From Thalassolituus sp. UBA1087 (lineage in GTDB: Bacteria > Pseudomonadota > Gammaproteobacteria > Pseudomonadales > Oceanobacteraceae), in contig DCCG01000027.1 in NCBI GenBank assembly GCA_002314145.1, forward strand, positions 1 to 64,000: a stretch of 64,000 bases of DNA, read 5' to 3'. Both the position numbers and the translations under genes were made by a program. Below, piece by piece: positions 50,683 to 60,961 of the stretch (the first letter of the stretch is position 1; every line of letters starts with the position of its first letter). Below the pieces are notes generated by a model. The model saw only the letters and a list, made by a program, of their open reading frames with translations. It ran no database searches and was not told where the DNA came from.

Positions 50683-51089
50683 GCGTTTTGTTCAGGAACA
50701 AACTGCCCGTTAATGAACTGACCAACTTCGATCCGTCCGTCCGGGTAGCAGGCTTCTAAAAGACCGGGGTGTGTGGCTGACGCCTGATAGCGCACACTAC
50801 CGGCGGCAATCGCTTCACTGAGTGCACCTGAATCGCGCTCCCGGTCAAGGGCCGCAAACACGTCATCCGGGTCCACCGGGCTGGGAACCGTATGTTCTAC
50901 GCGGAGAGTCGCCAGCCCCGCCTGTACCGACAACAGAACATCAGGATTAACGACCTTTGCCACCTTACGGCCAAGATCTGCCCAGTATTCAATCTGTTCT
51001 GCGGCACTGCGGTGCAGGGTCGAGCCAGCCACTGCAGCAGCAGTCATCAGGTTGCTTTCCAACCGCACAGGGGATGATGCTTTAGCCAT
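50679..51089 (-). CDS. ParD-like family antitoxin
   Basis: A 136-residue protein matching the ParD-like family found with toxin genes: an N-terminal ribbon-helix-helix-like region with VRLESNLMTAAAVAG and the hallmark HRSAAEQIEYWADLGRKV near 26-43. The C-terminal part (about 95-136) is a small beta-rich segment ending GQFINGQFVPEQ, which may neutralise the toxin. It precedes and overlaps the zeta-like gene, the usual antitoxin-first order, and has a palindromic operator 34 bases upstream. Confidence 0.8.
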   Translation of the reverse strand: MAKASSPVRLESNLMTAAAVAGSTLHRSAAEQIEYWADLGRKVAKVVNPDVLLSVQAGLATLRVEHTVPSPVDPDDVFAALDRERDSGALSEAIAAGSVRYQASATHPGLLEACYPDGRIEVGQFINGQFVPEQNA

Positions 51090-51122
51090 GACAATTACCT
51101 CTCTGAGATGCCATCTAACGAT

Positions 51123-51139
51123 TGTAGCAGATTGCTACA
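51123..51139 (-). promoter_or_regulatory. candidate operator of the ParD-like/zeta module
   Basis: TGTAGCA-GAT-TGCTACA is a perfect inverted repeat with seven-base arms. On the minus strand its edge coincides with TACAAT (51126-51121), a likely -10 for the antitoxin gene, so binding would block the promoter. A second stem GATAC/GTATC around A7 lies at 51145-51161. Confidence 0.6.
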
Positions 51140-51161
51140 GACAAGATACAAAAAAAGTATC

Positions 51162-51398
51162 CGCAGAACCAGCAGGCAGAGTGTTTCAGCGCATTCTGCC
51201 GGGCTTAACGCCTGTTATCTCGCTGCTAAAGCAGCTGTGGCTACCCAATCGTGCCTCTGCTTTCTTATCTTCCCGCTCACCCACACTCACCAATAACGGC
51301 CTTCACTGTCAATCTCACAGGCCTGTATGGTCAATCCAGCACCTCTGCAAGCCGCTATCTTATCCGTCAAACAATAATTAACCTGGCTGGACCCATTC
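51162..51398 (+). other. intergenic region before the flavoprotein gene
   Basis: This 237-base stretch holds the start signals for the rightward flavoprotein operon. No gene, RNA structure or att-like sequence is recognisable. It may contain the right boundary of the accessory island. Confidence 0.4.
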
Positions 51399-53012
51399 AT
51401 GAGCAAACATATTTCTTCCGATGCACTGATCATCGGCGGCGGTATTGCCGGCATCGTTACTGCGGTGGAACTGCTGCGCGCCGGTAAAACGGTGACCATT
51501 GTTGACCGCGACAGTGAAGAGCGTCTGGGTGGGCTCGCATTATGGGCCTTCGGTGGTATGGCATTAGTGGGCACGCCGTTGCAGCGCAAGATGGGCATTA
51601 AGGATACGCCGGCGCGGGCACTGCAGGACTGGATCAGCTTTGGTGAGTTGGATACAACCGACGAGCATTCTCTGGCATGGGCTAAATATTATGTTGAAAA
51701 CTCCCTGCCGGAAGTGCACGACTGGCTAAAGAACGAAGGCATTAAGTTTATGCCGGCCGTCAACTGGGTGGAACGCGGCATGTACGGCGGAGGCAACAGT
51801 GTGCCGCGTTATCACATTGTTTACGGCACCTCACGGGAACTGACCCGTACCATGATTTCTGCCCTGCATGCGGCCAATAAAGATAACCGGTTAACTCTGC
51901 TTCACCACCACAGCATCCATGAACTGGAGCAACAGGGGCACAGGGTGTGTGGCGCAGCCGGCAGCAATGATAAAACCGGGGAAGACATCCGCTTCAGTGC
52001 GGATACCGTGGTGGTTGCCACCGGGGGGATTAACGGCAACCACCGGCAGACCCGTGCCAACTGGCCAGCGCAACGGCCATTGCCGGATACGATGCTGAAC
52101 GGCGCTCACCCACTGGCGGATGGCAACATGCATCACCACGTGGCTGACACGCTGGGGGGGCATATTGTTAACGCCGGCGAAATGTGGAACTACGCAGCGG
52201 GGTTCCGCCACCCATATCCACACTTTGATGGTCATGGGTTATCGACCATTCCATGTAAATCCGCGCTGTGGCTGAATCACAAAGGTCAGCGTATCGGCCC
52301 GGAGCCTCTGGTAACCGGCTTTGATACCCACTGGCTGTGTCAGCGCGTTGCGGAACAGGAAAAACCCTGGACCTGGCACCTGCTGAACTGGCGCATCGCC
52401 ATTAAAGAATTTGCGATCTCCGGCGCCGAGCATAATCAGCGTATCCGGGATAAACAATTTCTGCGGTTTGTGTTCGAAACCCTGACCGGCAATCACCGCC
52501 TGATTAAACAAATGGCGCGCGAAAGCGACGATTTTATCGTTGCGGATACACTGCAGGAACTGGCAGAAAAAATGAACGCCCTGACCTGCTCTCATGATAT
52601 TGATCCGGCCGTTTTGCAGGCCACAGCCGACGACTTCGATGCCAATTTTGAGGGCGGCGCCAAATTCTCTAACGATGATCAGATCCGCCGTATTCTGCAT
52701 GCACGTCAATGGGGGCCGGACAAGCTGCGTACCTGCAAACCGGCGCCACTGCAGACAAAAGGCGCCGGACCTTTCATAGCCATCCGCATGCAATTAATTA
52801 CCCGCAAAAGCCTCGGCGGTTTGCGTACCGATTTAAAAAGTCGTGTACTGGGAACAGACAACCAGCCGGTCGCCGGGCTCTATTGTGTTGGTGAAGCAGC
52901 AGGCTTTGGTGGCGGCGGCTGCAATGGCAAACGCTCTCTGGAAGGCACTTTTTTACCCGGCTGTATTTTAACAGCCCGCGCCGCAGCCAAAGCCATTATC
53001 AGCGGCGAATAA
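51399..53012 (+). CDS. FAD-binding dehydrogenase (fumarate reductase/3-ketosteroid dehydrogenase-like)
   Basis: A 537-residue flavoprotein. The dinucleotide motif ALIIGGGIAGIVTAVE near 9-24 binds FAD, GGLALWAFGGM near 44-54 and VVVATGGINGN near 205-215 are typical of the FAD_binding_2 group, and GLYCVGEAAGFGGGGCNGKRSLEGTFL near the C-terminus closes the FAD site. No signal peptide or heme region is visible, so it is cytosolic. It lies 32 bases before a TPP-dependent enzyme gene, suggesting a joint pathway. The substrate is unknown, and a steroid role is not supported by neighbours. Confidence 0.82.
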   Translation: MSKHISSDALIIGGGIAGIVTAVELLRAGKTVTIVDRDSEERLGGLALWAFGGMALVGTPLQRKMGIKDTPARALQDWISFGELDTTDEHSLAWAKYYVENSLPEVHDWLKNEGIKFMPAVNWVERGMYGGGNSVPRYHIVYGTSRELTRTMISALHAANKDNRLTLLHHHSIHELEQQGHRVCGAAGSNDKTGEDIRFSADTVVVATGGINGNHRQTRANWPAQRPLPDTMLNGAHPLADGNMHHHVADTLGGHIVNAGEMWNYAAGFRHPYPHFDGHGLSTIPCKSALWLNHKGQRIGPEPLVTGFDTHWLCQRVAEQEKPWTWHLLNWRIAIKEFAISGAEHNQRIRDKQFLRFVFETLTGNHRLIKQMARESDDFIVADTLQELAEKMNALTCSHDIDPAVLQATADDFDANFEGGAKFSNDDQIRRILHARQWGPDKLRTCKPAPLQTKGAGPFIAIRMQLITRKSLGGLRTDLKSRVLGTDNQPVAGLYCVGEAAGFGGGGCNGKRSLEGTFLPGCILTARAAAKAIISGE

Positions 53013-53044
53013 CCCGAACGATTTTTTGAGCGAGGAGAATAACA

Positions 53045-54703
53045 ATGCCAAACGGCGCACAGGCTCTGATGAAAACTCTGGTGGATGCGGGTATCGACGT
53101 CTGCTTCACCAACCCGGGCACCAGCGAAATGCACTTTGTGGCCGCCCTCGACAGTGAACCGAACATGCGTGCCGTATTGGCGTTGTTTGAAGGCGTCGCG
53201 ACCGGTGCCGCGGATGGTTATGCCCGCATGGCAGATAAACCAGCGGCCACCCTGCTGCATCTGGGTTGTGGTTTAGGCAATGGACTGGCGAATCTGCACA
53301 ATGCCCGCAAAGGCAAAGTGCCGGTGGTAAATATTGTGGGTGACCACGCCACTTACCATGTGAAATACGACGCTCAGCTGCAGTCAGATATTGAAACCGT
53401 TGCCCGTAATGTATCGCCCGGTTTTGTGCGTACTTCACAAACCACCGAAGCACTGTGTCAGGACGCGGCTGATGCCATCACCGCGGCCCGCGGCCTGCCG
53501 GGGCAGGTCGCTACGCTGGTATTACCGGCTGACGTTTCCTGGGGAGAGAATGGTACGCCCTGCGCGGTTCCGGCACAGATATCCCAGCCGGAAGCGGATG
53601 ACGCCACAGTAAAAAAAGCCGCTGATGCCATCCGCTCAGGAAAGAAAACCGCCCTATTATTAGGCGGACATGGTCTGCGTGAACCCAGCCTGCTGGCAGC
53701 GGCAAAAATTGCCGCCGCACATGGCGTTAAACTGTTTGCTGAAACATTCCCTACCCGTATTGAGCGTGGCGCCGGCCTACCCCCGGTCGAACGTATTGCT
53801 TATCTGGCAGAACTGGCCGGAGTACAGCTGGCCGACATCGACCACCTGATTCTGGTGGACTGCAAGGCGCCGGTGTCTTTCTTTGCCTATCCAGGTAAGC
53901 AAAGTTACCTGGTACCTGAGCGCTGCAATGTGCACACCCTGTCCACGCCGGAGCAGTCAGCCGCCGCCAGTCTGCAGAAACTGGTCACAGAACTGGGAGC
54001 TGCAGAAGCTACGCCGGCCATTCAGCAGGCCAACCGGCCGGATGCGCCGCGCGGTCGTCTGACTGCCCCGAAAGTCTGCAAAGCCGTGGGCCATTACCTG
54101 CCGGACAACGCCATTATCGTGGATGAATCCATCACCTCCGGCCTGATGTTAAACGCCATGACGGACGGCGCGCCGCGTCACGATATGATTACCCTGACCG
54201 GCGGCGCGATTGGCCAGGGCCTGCCCAATGCCATCGGTGCCGCCATCGCCTGCCCGGATCGCCCTGTGATGGCGCTCATCGGTGACGGTACCTCCATGTA
54301 CACCATTCAGTCGCTGTGGACCATGGCCCGCGAAGAGCTCAACGTGACGGCGATTATTTTTAATAATGCATCCTACTCAGTACTGAATATCGAACTGGAA
54401 CGCGTAGGCGCCGATTCGGCCGGCGAGAAAGCCAGATCGCAGCTGGATCTGAACGGGCCGGTCCTCAACTTTGCGCAGTTAGCCCAGGGGATGGGCGTGC
54501 ATGGTGTGCGGGTATCCACCGCCGAAGAATTAAACAAAGCGCTGGAATACGCCCAAAGCCATCCGGGCCCGCATCTGATTGAGGCCATGGTGCCGGAGTC
54601 AATGAATGGCGTAAAACGCAAAGTTCTGCCCTGGGTGCTGCGTTCTTTACCCAGCCTGCCGTTATCCATGACCCGGGCGCTGAAGAAAAAAATTGCCCCC
54701 TGA
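53045..54703 (+). CDS. acetolactate synthase-like thiamine-diphosphate enzyme
   Basis: A 552-residue protein with the three domains of the TPP family: Pyr (about 1-165), central (about 190-320) and PP (about 365-530). The activating Glu sits in LFEGVATGAADGYARM near 44-59. The metal/TPP motif is GDGTSMYTIQSLWTMAREE ending with FNN near 415-443. It resembles IlvB/IlvG and benzoylformate decarboxylase-like enzymes. No small regulatory subunit gene is present, and the partner flavoprotein is unusual for branched-chain synthesis, so a decarboxylase or carboligase of unknown substrate is more likely. Confidence 0.8.
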   Translation: MPNGAQALMKTLVDAGIDVCFTNPGTSEMHFVAALDSEPNMRAVLALFEGVATGAADGYARMADKPAATLLHLGCGLGNGLANLHNARKGKVPVVNIVGDHATYHVKYDAQLQSDIETVARNVSPGFVRTSQTTEALCQDAADAITAARGLPGQVATLVLPADVSWGENGTPCAVPAQISQPEADDATVKKAADAIRSGKKTALLLGGHGLREPSLLAAAKIAAAHGVKLFAETFPTRIERGAGLPPVERIAYLAELAGVQLADIDHLILVDCKAPVSFFAYPGKQSYLVPERCNVHTLSTPEQSAAASLQKLVTELGAAEATPAIQQANRPDAPRGRLTAPKVCKAVGHYLPDNAIIVDESITSGLMLNAMTDGAPRHDMITLTGGAIGQGLPNAIGAAIACPDRPVMALIGDGTSMYTIQSLWTMAREELNVTAIIFNNASYSVLNIELERVGADSAGEKARSQLDLNGPVLNFAQLAQGMGVHGVRVSTAEELNKALEYAQSHPGPHLIEAMVPESMNGVKRKVLPWVLRSLPSLPLSMTRALKKKIAP

Positions 54704-54741
54704 CAAGCGGGTGTTATCCAGACTGGCATCACCATCGGCTG

Positions 54742-54778
54742 CCATAAAAAAGCCCGCATTAAGCGGGCTTTTTTATGG
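54742..54778. terminator. bidirectional terminator between TPP enzyme and putA
   Basis: CCATAAAAAAGCCCGC pairs with GCGGGCTTTTTTATGG around a five-base loop, between converging genes. Confidence 0.93.
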
Positions 54779-54800
54779 CTGACGCTAACGCGCCGCCACT

Positions 54801-57800
54801 TTACTCAGCAGCTGCAATCAGGCTGGCGTTACCGCCGGCAGCGGTGGTATCAATACACAGATGACGTTCGATCTGATAACGCTCATGCTGCAGCATTTCA
54901 GCAATCAGCGGAATCAGGACGCCATCACGTTGCGCCAGTGCCTGACGATAACGGCTGAGCCACTCAGCATCAGCGACACTGACCACAGCAGCAAAGCCAT
55001 CACAGTCGGTCAGCGCCTGAGCTTCCACAACACCTTCCACTGCAACCACAGGCAAGCCAGAGACGGCCATCGCATCCAGCACATTGCGGGCGCCGGTGGC
55101 GACCATAACCGCCTGGTTGCCGTTCGCCATGGCCATGGCGGCCTGTTTCATCGCGGTCATGGCATCCGGCCCCAGACACAGTACAACGCCCCGCGCATGC
55201 AGCGACAGGCGGTTTGTTTCACCGGTTGGCCCGGGCATATTGGTCACTGATTCTGTGTCTGCCAGCGGCAGTTTCAGCTCTTCCAGCATGCCCTGCAGAT
55301 GACCGGCGTCCGCCGCTTTCAGGCCGGCAGCCTGATCAATGGCAGCCTGTAATGCATCCTGCTTAACGGCATCCGCCGGCTGCTCGACAATTTCAGGCAC
55401 CAGGCGTGTATCGCGCATAAAGCGATGAATATACGCCGGACCACCCGCCTTAGGGCCGGTACCGGAAAGCCCTTCACCGCCGAACGGCTGTGACCCCACG
55501 ATGGCACCGATCTGATTGCGGTTAACATAAGCATTACCCACATGAATCTGCCGGGTGACGGCTTCGATGCGGTTATCCATACGGGTATGCAGGCCAAACG
55601 TCAGACCGTAGCCACGGGCGTTGATATCACGGATAACTTTATTGACTTCAGTGGCGCGGAACGTGGTCACGTGCAACACCGGACCAAAAATTTCTTCCGG
55701 CATATCTTCAATGCCTTTCACCCGGATTACCGTGGGCGCCACAAAACGCCCCTCATCTGGCACAGCCAGTGATTTACTTACCAGGCCGCGCATAGAAAAC
55801 TCCTGACAATAACGCTCAATTTTCTGTTTGGCGGCATCATCAATCACCGGCCCCACATCGGTACTCAGATACCAGGGGTTACCGGGCTGCAGTTCATCCA
55901 TCGCGCCGTACAGCATTTCCAGCAGGTTGTCGGCAATGTCTTCCTGAAGGTACAGAATACGCAGCGCTGAACAACGCTGGCCGGCACTCTGAAAGGCCGA
56001 AGCCAGCACATCACGCACCACCTGCTCAGGCAATGCCGTCGAATCCACCAGCATGGCATTCAGACCACCGGTTTCGGCAATCAGGGGGGCCTCCGGCTCC
56101 ATATGGCTGACCATCATCTGGTTGATGCGCATCGCCGTCTGGGTGGAACCGGTAAAGCACACACCGGCAATCCGCGCATCGGCGGTCAGCGCCGCCCCGA
56201 CTTTCGCACCACTGCCTGGCAGTAACTGGATCACATCGGCAGGCACGCCGGCCTGGTGCATTAATTCCACCGCCCGGTAAGCAATGATGGGCGTCTGATC
56301 CGCCGGTTTGGCCAGTACGCTGTTACCCGCCGCCAGTGCCGCCAGAATCTGTCCGGAGAAAATCGCCAGCGGGAAATTCCACGGAGAAATGCAGGTAATC
56401 ACACCACGCGGTTTCAGGTATGCAGCCTCGGGCTGATCCTGAAAAACACGCAACTGTTGCGCGTAATAACGGGCAAAGTCCACGGCTTCACGGATTTCGC
56501 CCACCGCATCGGCCAGGGTTTTACCGGCCTCACGGGTGGCAATGGCAAACAGTTCAATGGCATGTTCTTCATACAGGTCTGCCACCCGCTCCAGAATCTG
56601 TGCCCGCTGCTCCGGCGCTGTGTCAGACCATTGTGCAAAGCCGCTGCCTGCGGCTGTGATTGCCTGTTCTATGTCGCTGGCCGAGGCGCTGGTCACGCTG
56701 CCCACGGTGTCAGAAACATCCGCCGGATTCACCAGCACGGTGGTTTCATCCCCTTCCACCGTACCGGCAATCACAGGTCCTGCCTGCCACTGGCAGTTGC
56801 TGTAAGCGGCTCTTTGCTGATCAATCGCGGCGATAATTTCAGAGTCTGTAATATCAAAGCCTTTGGCATTTTTACGTCCGTTGCCGTAAAGATCTGCCGG
56901 CTGAGCAATCACTGAACTGGGGCGTACGCCTTTTTCCGCCACCTCGGTAAAGGGGTCGCGGGCAATGGTTTCCGGAGCAATGCGCTCATCCACGATCTGA
57001 TTCACAAACGAGCTGTTAGCGCCGTTTTCCAGCAGCCGGCGCACCAGATAGGCCAGCAGGTCTTTGTGCTGCCCTACCGGCGCATAAATACGGCAGCGGG
57101 TATTTTCTTTGGTATGCACCATGTCGTGCAAAGATTCGCCCATGCCGTGCAGGCGCTGGAATTCAAAGGCTTCTCTGTCGACGTCTTCCGCCATGGTCAG
57201 GACGGCGGCCATGGAATGCGCATTGTGCGTGGCAAACTGCGGGTAGATACGATCGGTTTTTGCCAGTAGTTTCTCAGCACAGCATAAGTAAGAAATATCC
57301 GAATGGATTTTACGTGTGTATACAGGAAAACCATCCAGACCCAGCGTCTGCGCCCGTTTGATTTCGGCATCCCAATAAGCGCCTTTCACCAGCCGTACCA
57401 TGATGCGGCGATCTAAACGTGTTGCCAGCGCATACAGCCAGTCAATAACAAACGAAGTACGCTGCCCGAAGGCCTGGACCACCACGCCAAAGCCATCCCA
57501 GCCCTGTAATTCCGGATCGGACAGAACCGCTTCGATCACGTCGAGTGAGATATCCAGCCGGTCGGCCTCCTCGGCATCGATGTTAAAGCCCATATTGGCT
57601 TTCGCCGCCTGACGCGCCAGCGTGCGCGTGCGCTCCACCAGCTCCGTCATTACCCGCTCACGTTTGGCAAACTCATAACGCGGATGCAGCGCCGATAACT
57701 TCACCGAGATACCGGGGTTATCTGCAATCCGGTCGTGTACACACAGTGGCGTCAGCGCACTGATCGCACGGCTGTAATCATCCAGATAAGCCTCGGCATC

Positions 57801-58460
57801 GGCCGCTGTCCGGGCCGCTTCGCCCAGCATATCGTAAGAGTAGGTATAGCCTCTGGCTTCCAGTTTTTTTGCCCGTTTAGTGGCTTCCTGTATATCACGG
57901 CCGAGCACGAACTGACGCCCCAGCTCTTTCATCGCCTGACCCACAGCAGTACGTACCACGGGCTCGCCCAGACGTTTGATCATGCCACGCAGCGTGGTGG
58001 TCATGCCCTCATCGCCACTGGGTGCGATCAGTTTACCGGTCAGCATCAGAGCCCAGGTGGAGGTATTCACCAGTGAGGACGCCGACTTACCGATATGCTC
58101 CCGCCATTCACCGAAAGCCACTTTATCTTCAATCAGCGCATCAATGGTGGTGGAATCCGGCACCCGCAGCAGGGCTTCCGCCAGACACATCAGGGCCACC
58201 CCCTCGCGGGTCGACAGGCCATACTCAGCCAGGAAGTTTTCCATCATGCTCGGACGACTGTCAGAACGCACACGACGCACCAGCTCAGCGGCTTTCAGAG
58301 ATGCTTTATCACGCTTGGCAGAATCGAATCCGGTGGCGGCGATCAGGCGGTTTAACACACCGACTTCATCGGCCAGGTAGTGGCTGCGGATCTGATGACG
58401 CAGGCTGTCCTGCGTATGGTCAGCGCCGGTATTGGGGGTAATTGCGGATGTTGCAGACAT
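54801..58460 (-). CDS. putA: bifunctional proline dehydrogenase / delta-1-pyrroline-5-carboxylate dehydrogenase
   Basis: Oxidises proline to glutamate with FAD and NAD+, feeding electrons to the membrane quinone pool. The 1219 residues include the PRODH barrel (about 130-460; [14 protein letters not shown]), the aldehyde dehydrogenase domain (about 545-1000) with Glu in ETGGLNAM near 790 and Cys in [12 protein letters not shown] near 824, and a C-terminal domain to 1219. The N-terminal ribbon-helix-helix that lets E. coli PutA (1320 aa) repress its own genes is missing. ATG 58460 has AGGAG. Nearby are putP and an Lrp-type regulator. Confidence 0.97.
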   Translation of the reverse strand: MSATSAITPNTGADHTQDSLRHQIRSHYLADEVGVLNRLIAATGFDSAKRDKASLKAAELVRRVRSDSRPSMMENFLAEYGLSTREGVALMCLAEALLRVPDSTTIDALIEDKVAFGEWREHIGKSASSLVNTSTWALMLTGKLIAPSGDEGMTTTLRGMIKRLGEPVVRTAVGQAMKELGRQFVLGRDIQEATKRAKKLEARGYTYSYDMLGEAARTAADAEAYLDDYSRAISALTPLCVHDRIADNPGISVKLSALHPRYEFAKRERVMTELVERTRTLARQAAKANMGFNIDAEEADRLDISLDVIEAVLSDPELQGWDGFGVVVQAFGQRTSFVIDWLYALATRLDRRIMVRLVKGAYWDAEIKRAQTLGLDGFPVYTRKIHSDISYLCCAEKLLAKTDRIYPQFATHNAHSMAAVLTMAEDVDREAFEFQRLHGMGESLHDMVHTKENTRCRIYAPVGQHKDLLAYLVRRLLENGANSSFVNQIVDERIAPETIARDPFTEVAEKGVRPSSVIAQPADLYGNGRKNAKGFDITDSEIIAAIDQQRAAYSNCQWQAGPVIAGTVEGDETTVLVNPADVSDTVGSVTSASASDIEQAITAAGSGFAQWSDTAPEQRAQILERVADLYEEHAIELFAIATREAGKTLADAVGEIREAVDFARYYAQQLRVFQDQPEAAYLKPRGVITCISPWNFPLAIFSGQILAALAAGNSVLAKPADQTPIIAYRAVELMHQAGVPADVIQLLPGSGAKVGAALTADARIAGVCFTGSTQTAMRINQMMVSHMEPEAPLIAETGGLNAMLVDSTALPEQVVRDVLASAFQSAGQRCSALRILYLQEDIADNLLEMLYGAMDELQPGNPWYLSTDVGPVIDDAAKQKIERYCQEFSMRGLVSKSLAVPDEGRFVAPTVIRVKGIEDMPEEIFGPVLHVTTFRATEVNKVIRDINARGYGLTFGLHTRMDNRIEAVTRQIHVGNAYVNRNQIGAIVGSQPFGGEGLSGTGPKAGGPAYIHRFMRDTRLVPEIVEQPADAVKQDALQAAIDQAAGLKAADAGHLQGMLEELKLPLADTESVTNMPGPTGETNRLSLHARGVVLCLGPDAMTAMKQAAMAMANGNQAVMVATGARNVLDAMAVSGLPVVAVEGVVEAQALTDCDGFAAVVSVADAEWLSRYRQALAQRDGVLIPLIAEMLQHERYQIERHLCIDTTAAGGNASLIAAAE

Positions 58461-58731
58461 GGTTATCTCCTGAAACAGTCAGTGACGCCTTCCGGCTACC
58501 GATTTTCGATTTCTGGATCTGCCAACCTGTGGTTAAACAGAGGTTAAAAGACTTACTGCCATTCTACAAAGCCTTAAAAGACGATTTTCCTGTATTTAAT
58601 ACAAATAACTAAAATTACGACTATTTTTCACCATCGATAAAGACGAAATATTTAATTTTATTAACATTTATAGCCTTAATGGCTTTTATAATAAAAATAT
58701 ATTCCGCCTCTCACGGCGGTCTTTCAAAGAC
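58461..58731 (-). other. putA upstream region
   Basis: About 270 bases, AT-rich between 58600 and 58700, which should hold the putA promoter. I see no clear consensus promoter, palindrome or RNA structure. Confidence 0.4.
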
Positions 58732-58759
58732 AAAAACCGGAGCCTGGGCCCCGGTTTTT
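58732..58759 (-). terminator. putP terminator
   Basis: AAAAACCGG pairs with CCGGTTTTT around a GC-rich loop, about 17 bases past the putP stop on the minus strand. It separates putP from putA. Confidence 0.85.
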
Positions 58760-58775
58760 CTCAAGTGGCCAGCCC

Positions 58776-60242
58776 TTAGCTGCGGATTTCCTCAACCACT
58801 TCATCAAATTGCTGCTGAATGGCGGCGTCCGGCTCAGAAGTCGCCAGCGTTGCAACAACAATCGCAACGGTCGCAGCAATCATCCCCGGGATGATTTCAT
58901 ACAGATCAAAGATGCCACCTTCCAGTTGCTTCCAGATCACGACCGTTACACCACCAACCACAATACCGGCCAGCGCGCCCATACGGTTCATGCGTTTCCA
59001 GTACAGGCTCAGCACCAGCGCCGGACCAAAGGCAGCACCAAAACCAGCCCAGGCGTATGACACCAGAGACAGTACGCCGGAATCTTCATCCAGAGCCAGA
59101 ATGGTCGCGATCACGGCAATCACAATCACCGCCACACGTCCGACCAGCACCAGTTTCTCTGGCGTTGCGTCTTTATGGAACAGGGCTTTATAGAAGTCTT
59201 CCGCCAGTGCAGATGAAGACACCAGCAGTTGTGAATCCGCCGTACTCATCACTGCCGCCAGAATGGCTGCCAACAGAATACCGGCCACGACCGGATGGAA
59301 GAGCGCATCCACCATGACCATAAAGACGGTTTCGTTATCGCCCAGTCCGGTTTTCAGATAAGCAATGGCGAACAGACCAATCAGTACTGAGCCCGCCATC
59401 GCCAGACCACTCCAGGCCACTGCGATACGGCGCGCCGTTGGCACATGGTCTTTGCTTTTAATGCCTTTAAAACGGGCCAGAATGTGTGGCTGACCAAAGT
59501 AACCCAGCCCCCAGCCCAGCAGTGAAAGCGTTCCGATCAGTGTGATACTGGTGCCGTCGGCGTTGGTGAACATATCCAGCAGTTCCGGATTTTTTGCTTC
59601 AATGGCGTTGAAGGTGTCGCTGACGCCCAGATCACCCAGAACCACAATCGGTACCAGAACCAGAGCGCCGGCCATTAACAGCCCCTGCACAACGTCCGTC
59701 CAGGATACCGCCAGGAAACCACCAAACAGTGTGTAGGAAATCACCGCCAGCGAACCAATCACCACGGCAACCTGATAATCAATGCCGAATACGGTGTTGA
59801 ACAGTTTACCGCCGGCCACCAGACCTGAGCTGGTGTAAAACAGGAAGAAGACCAGAATAAAAAAGGCAGAAACAACGCGCAGAGCATGGGACTTATCACC
59901 AAACCGGTTTTCGAAAAATGCCGGCAGCGTTAACGCATCATTGGCGCGGTGCGAGTATGTCCGCAGGCGCTGAGCCACAATTAACCAGTTAAGCCAGGTG
60001 CCCACCAGCAGGCCGCCGGCCAGCCAGATGGCACCGTAACCTGCGCTCATGGCAAAACCCGGTAAGCCGAGCAGCAGCCAGCCACTCATATCCGACGCAC
60101 CGGCACTCAGTGCACTGGGAATCGGGCCAAGATTACGGCCACCCAGGACATAATCGGAAAGATCCTGGGTGCGCCGGTAGGCCACAATACCGATGACCAG
60201 CATAAGTGCCAGATAGAGAATAAAGGTGAGTGTTACCATCAT
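58776..60242 (-). CDS. putP: sodium/proline symporter PutP
   Basis: Inner-membrane SSS-family symporter that imports proline with Na+. I start at ATG 60242 (MMVTLTFILYLALML, 488 aa), which has GGGGGA six bases upstream; the frame is open to 60287. About 13 membrane segments are visible. Conserved family parts include SDYVLGGRNLGPIPSALSAGASDMSGWLLLGLPG-type sequence near 28-62 with the Na+-binding Asp, and the later GYFGQPHILARF segment near 250. It is located upstream of putA on the same strand. Confidence 0.96.
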   Translation of the reverse strand: MMVTLTFILYLALMLVIGIVAYRRTQDLSDYVLGGRNLGPIPSALSAGASDMSGWLLLGLPGFAMSAGYGAIWLAGGLLVGTWLNWLIVAQRLRTYSHRANDALTLPAFFENRFGDKSHALRVVSAFFILVFFLFYTSSGLVAGGKLFNTVFGIDYQVAVVIGSLAVISYTLFGGFLAVSWTDVVQGLLMAGALVLVPIVVLGDLGVSDTFNAIEAKNPELLDMFTNADGTSITLIGTLSLLGWGLGYFGQPHILARFKGIKSKDHVPTARRIAVAWSGLAMAGSVLIGLFAIAYLKTGLGDNETVFMVMVDALFHPVVAGILLAAILAAVMSTADSQLLVSSSALAEDFYKALFHKDATPEKLVLVGRVAVIVIAVIATILALDEDSGVLSLVSYAWAGFGAAFGPALVLSLYWKRMNRMGALAGIVVGGVTVVIWKQLEGGIFDLYEIIPGMIAATVAIVVATLATSEPDAAIQQQFDEVVEEIRS

Positions 60243-60961
60243 AAGTTGTCCCCCTGAAACGACGATCCCGTCGCACGAGTCCGCCACCGGTGAAAATATT
60301 CTTTATGATTCAGACAAAAGTACCGGCTGCTGAACGGTGTTCTGCCAGTCTGAAATCAACCTCTTCACGATGGCGGGCGTTGTTTTGGTTAATTGTTTAA
60401 TTTTTCAATCCTTTGAAAGGTTAAAACAGCGAACTCAGTCTTAAAGACCAAAAGTCTCATATTGGGAGTGATTTGAATTAAGTTAATTCTCTTTTTAAGG
60501 ACAATCGACTACAAGCTGTTTTTAAGTATCGAAACAGGCCAATCGCATTATTAAGGTGCAGGCACGTAAAAAATGGTGCAAATAAAAAACAAGCAAAATT
60601 AATTCCGCATAAATAGTCGCCAAAACCGACATTCACCCGCGACAACTTTTAAATTCTGAACACCATATTTGTGCATCCGGAAATACCACCAAACCGACCA
60701 AAGAGCGCTGGCATGGCCGGACAGGTCCGGCGAGAATTAAAATTGGCCGTATAGCCAGATAATATAAAAAGAATTGGTCAAATAGCCTGCCAGCATCGCT
60801 ATAAAACAGACATTCAGACTTGTAATATCCCGATAAACAGGCAATATGACTTTTATAGTGATTACCCGGGCGACAGCCCTGAACACTGCAACAGAGACAC
60901 CATGCGCAGTGGCCGCGCACCTCCGCCACAATCTGCCACAAGACAAGAGGATATGGATGAT
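60243..60961. other. divergent putP/Lrp-regulator intergenic region
   Basis: About 720 bases without a credible gene, AT-rich in 60390-60660. It must contain promoters for putP (leftward) and the Lrp-type gene (rightward). GGTGCA occurs at about 60555 and 60575, but no clear operator can be drawn from so short a match. Lrp-family sites are degenerate, so their absence by eye is not informative. Confidence 0.45.

Noticed and set aside
49880..51398. Right-hand att copy of the tmRNA 3' end
   Set aside because: I looked for AATCCCGCCATC or GGTTCAAATCC after the Zorya operon and found no credible copy, so the right boundary of the island remains undefined.
60555..60580. GGTGCA repeats as an operator of the Lrp-type regulator
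   Set aside because: Six-base matches are too short in a 700-base region to support a site.
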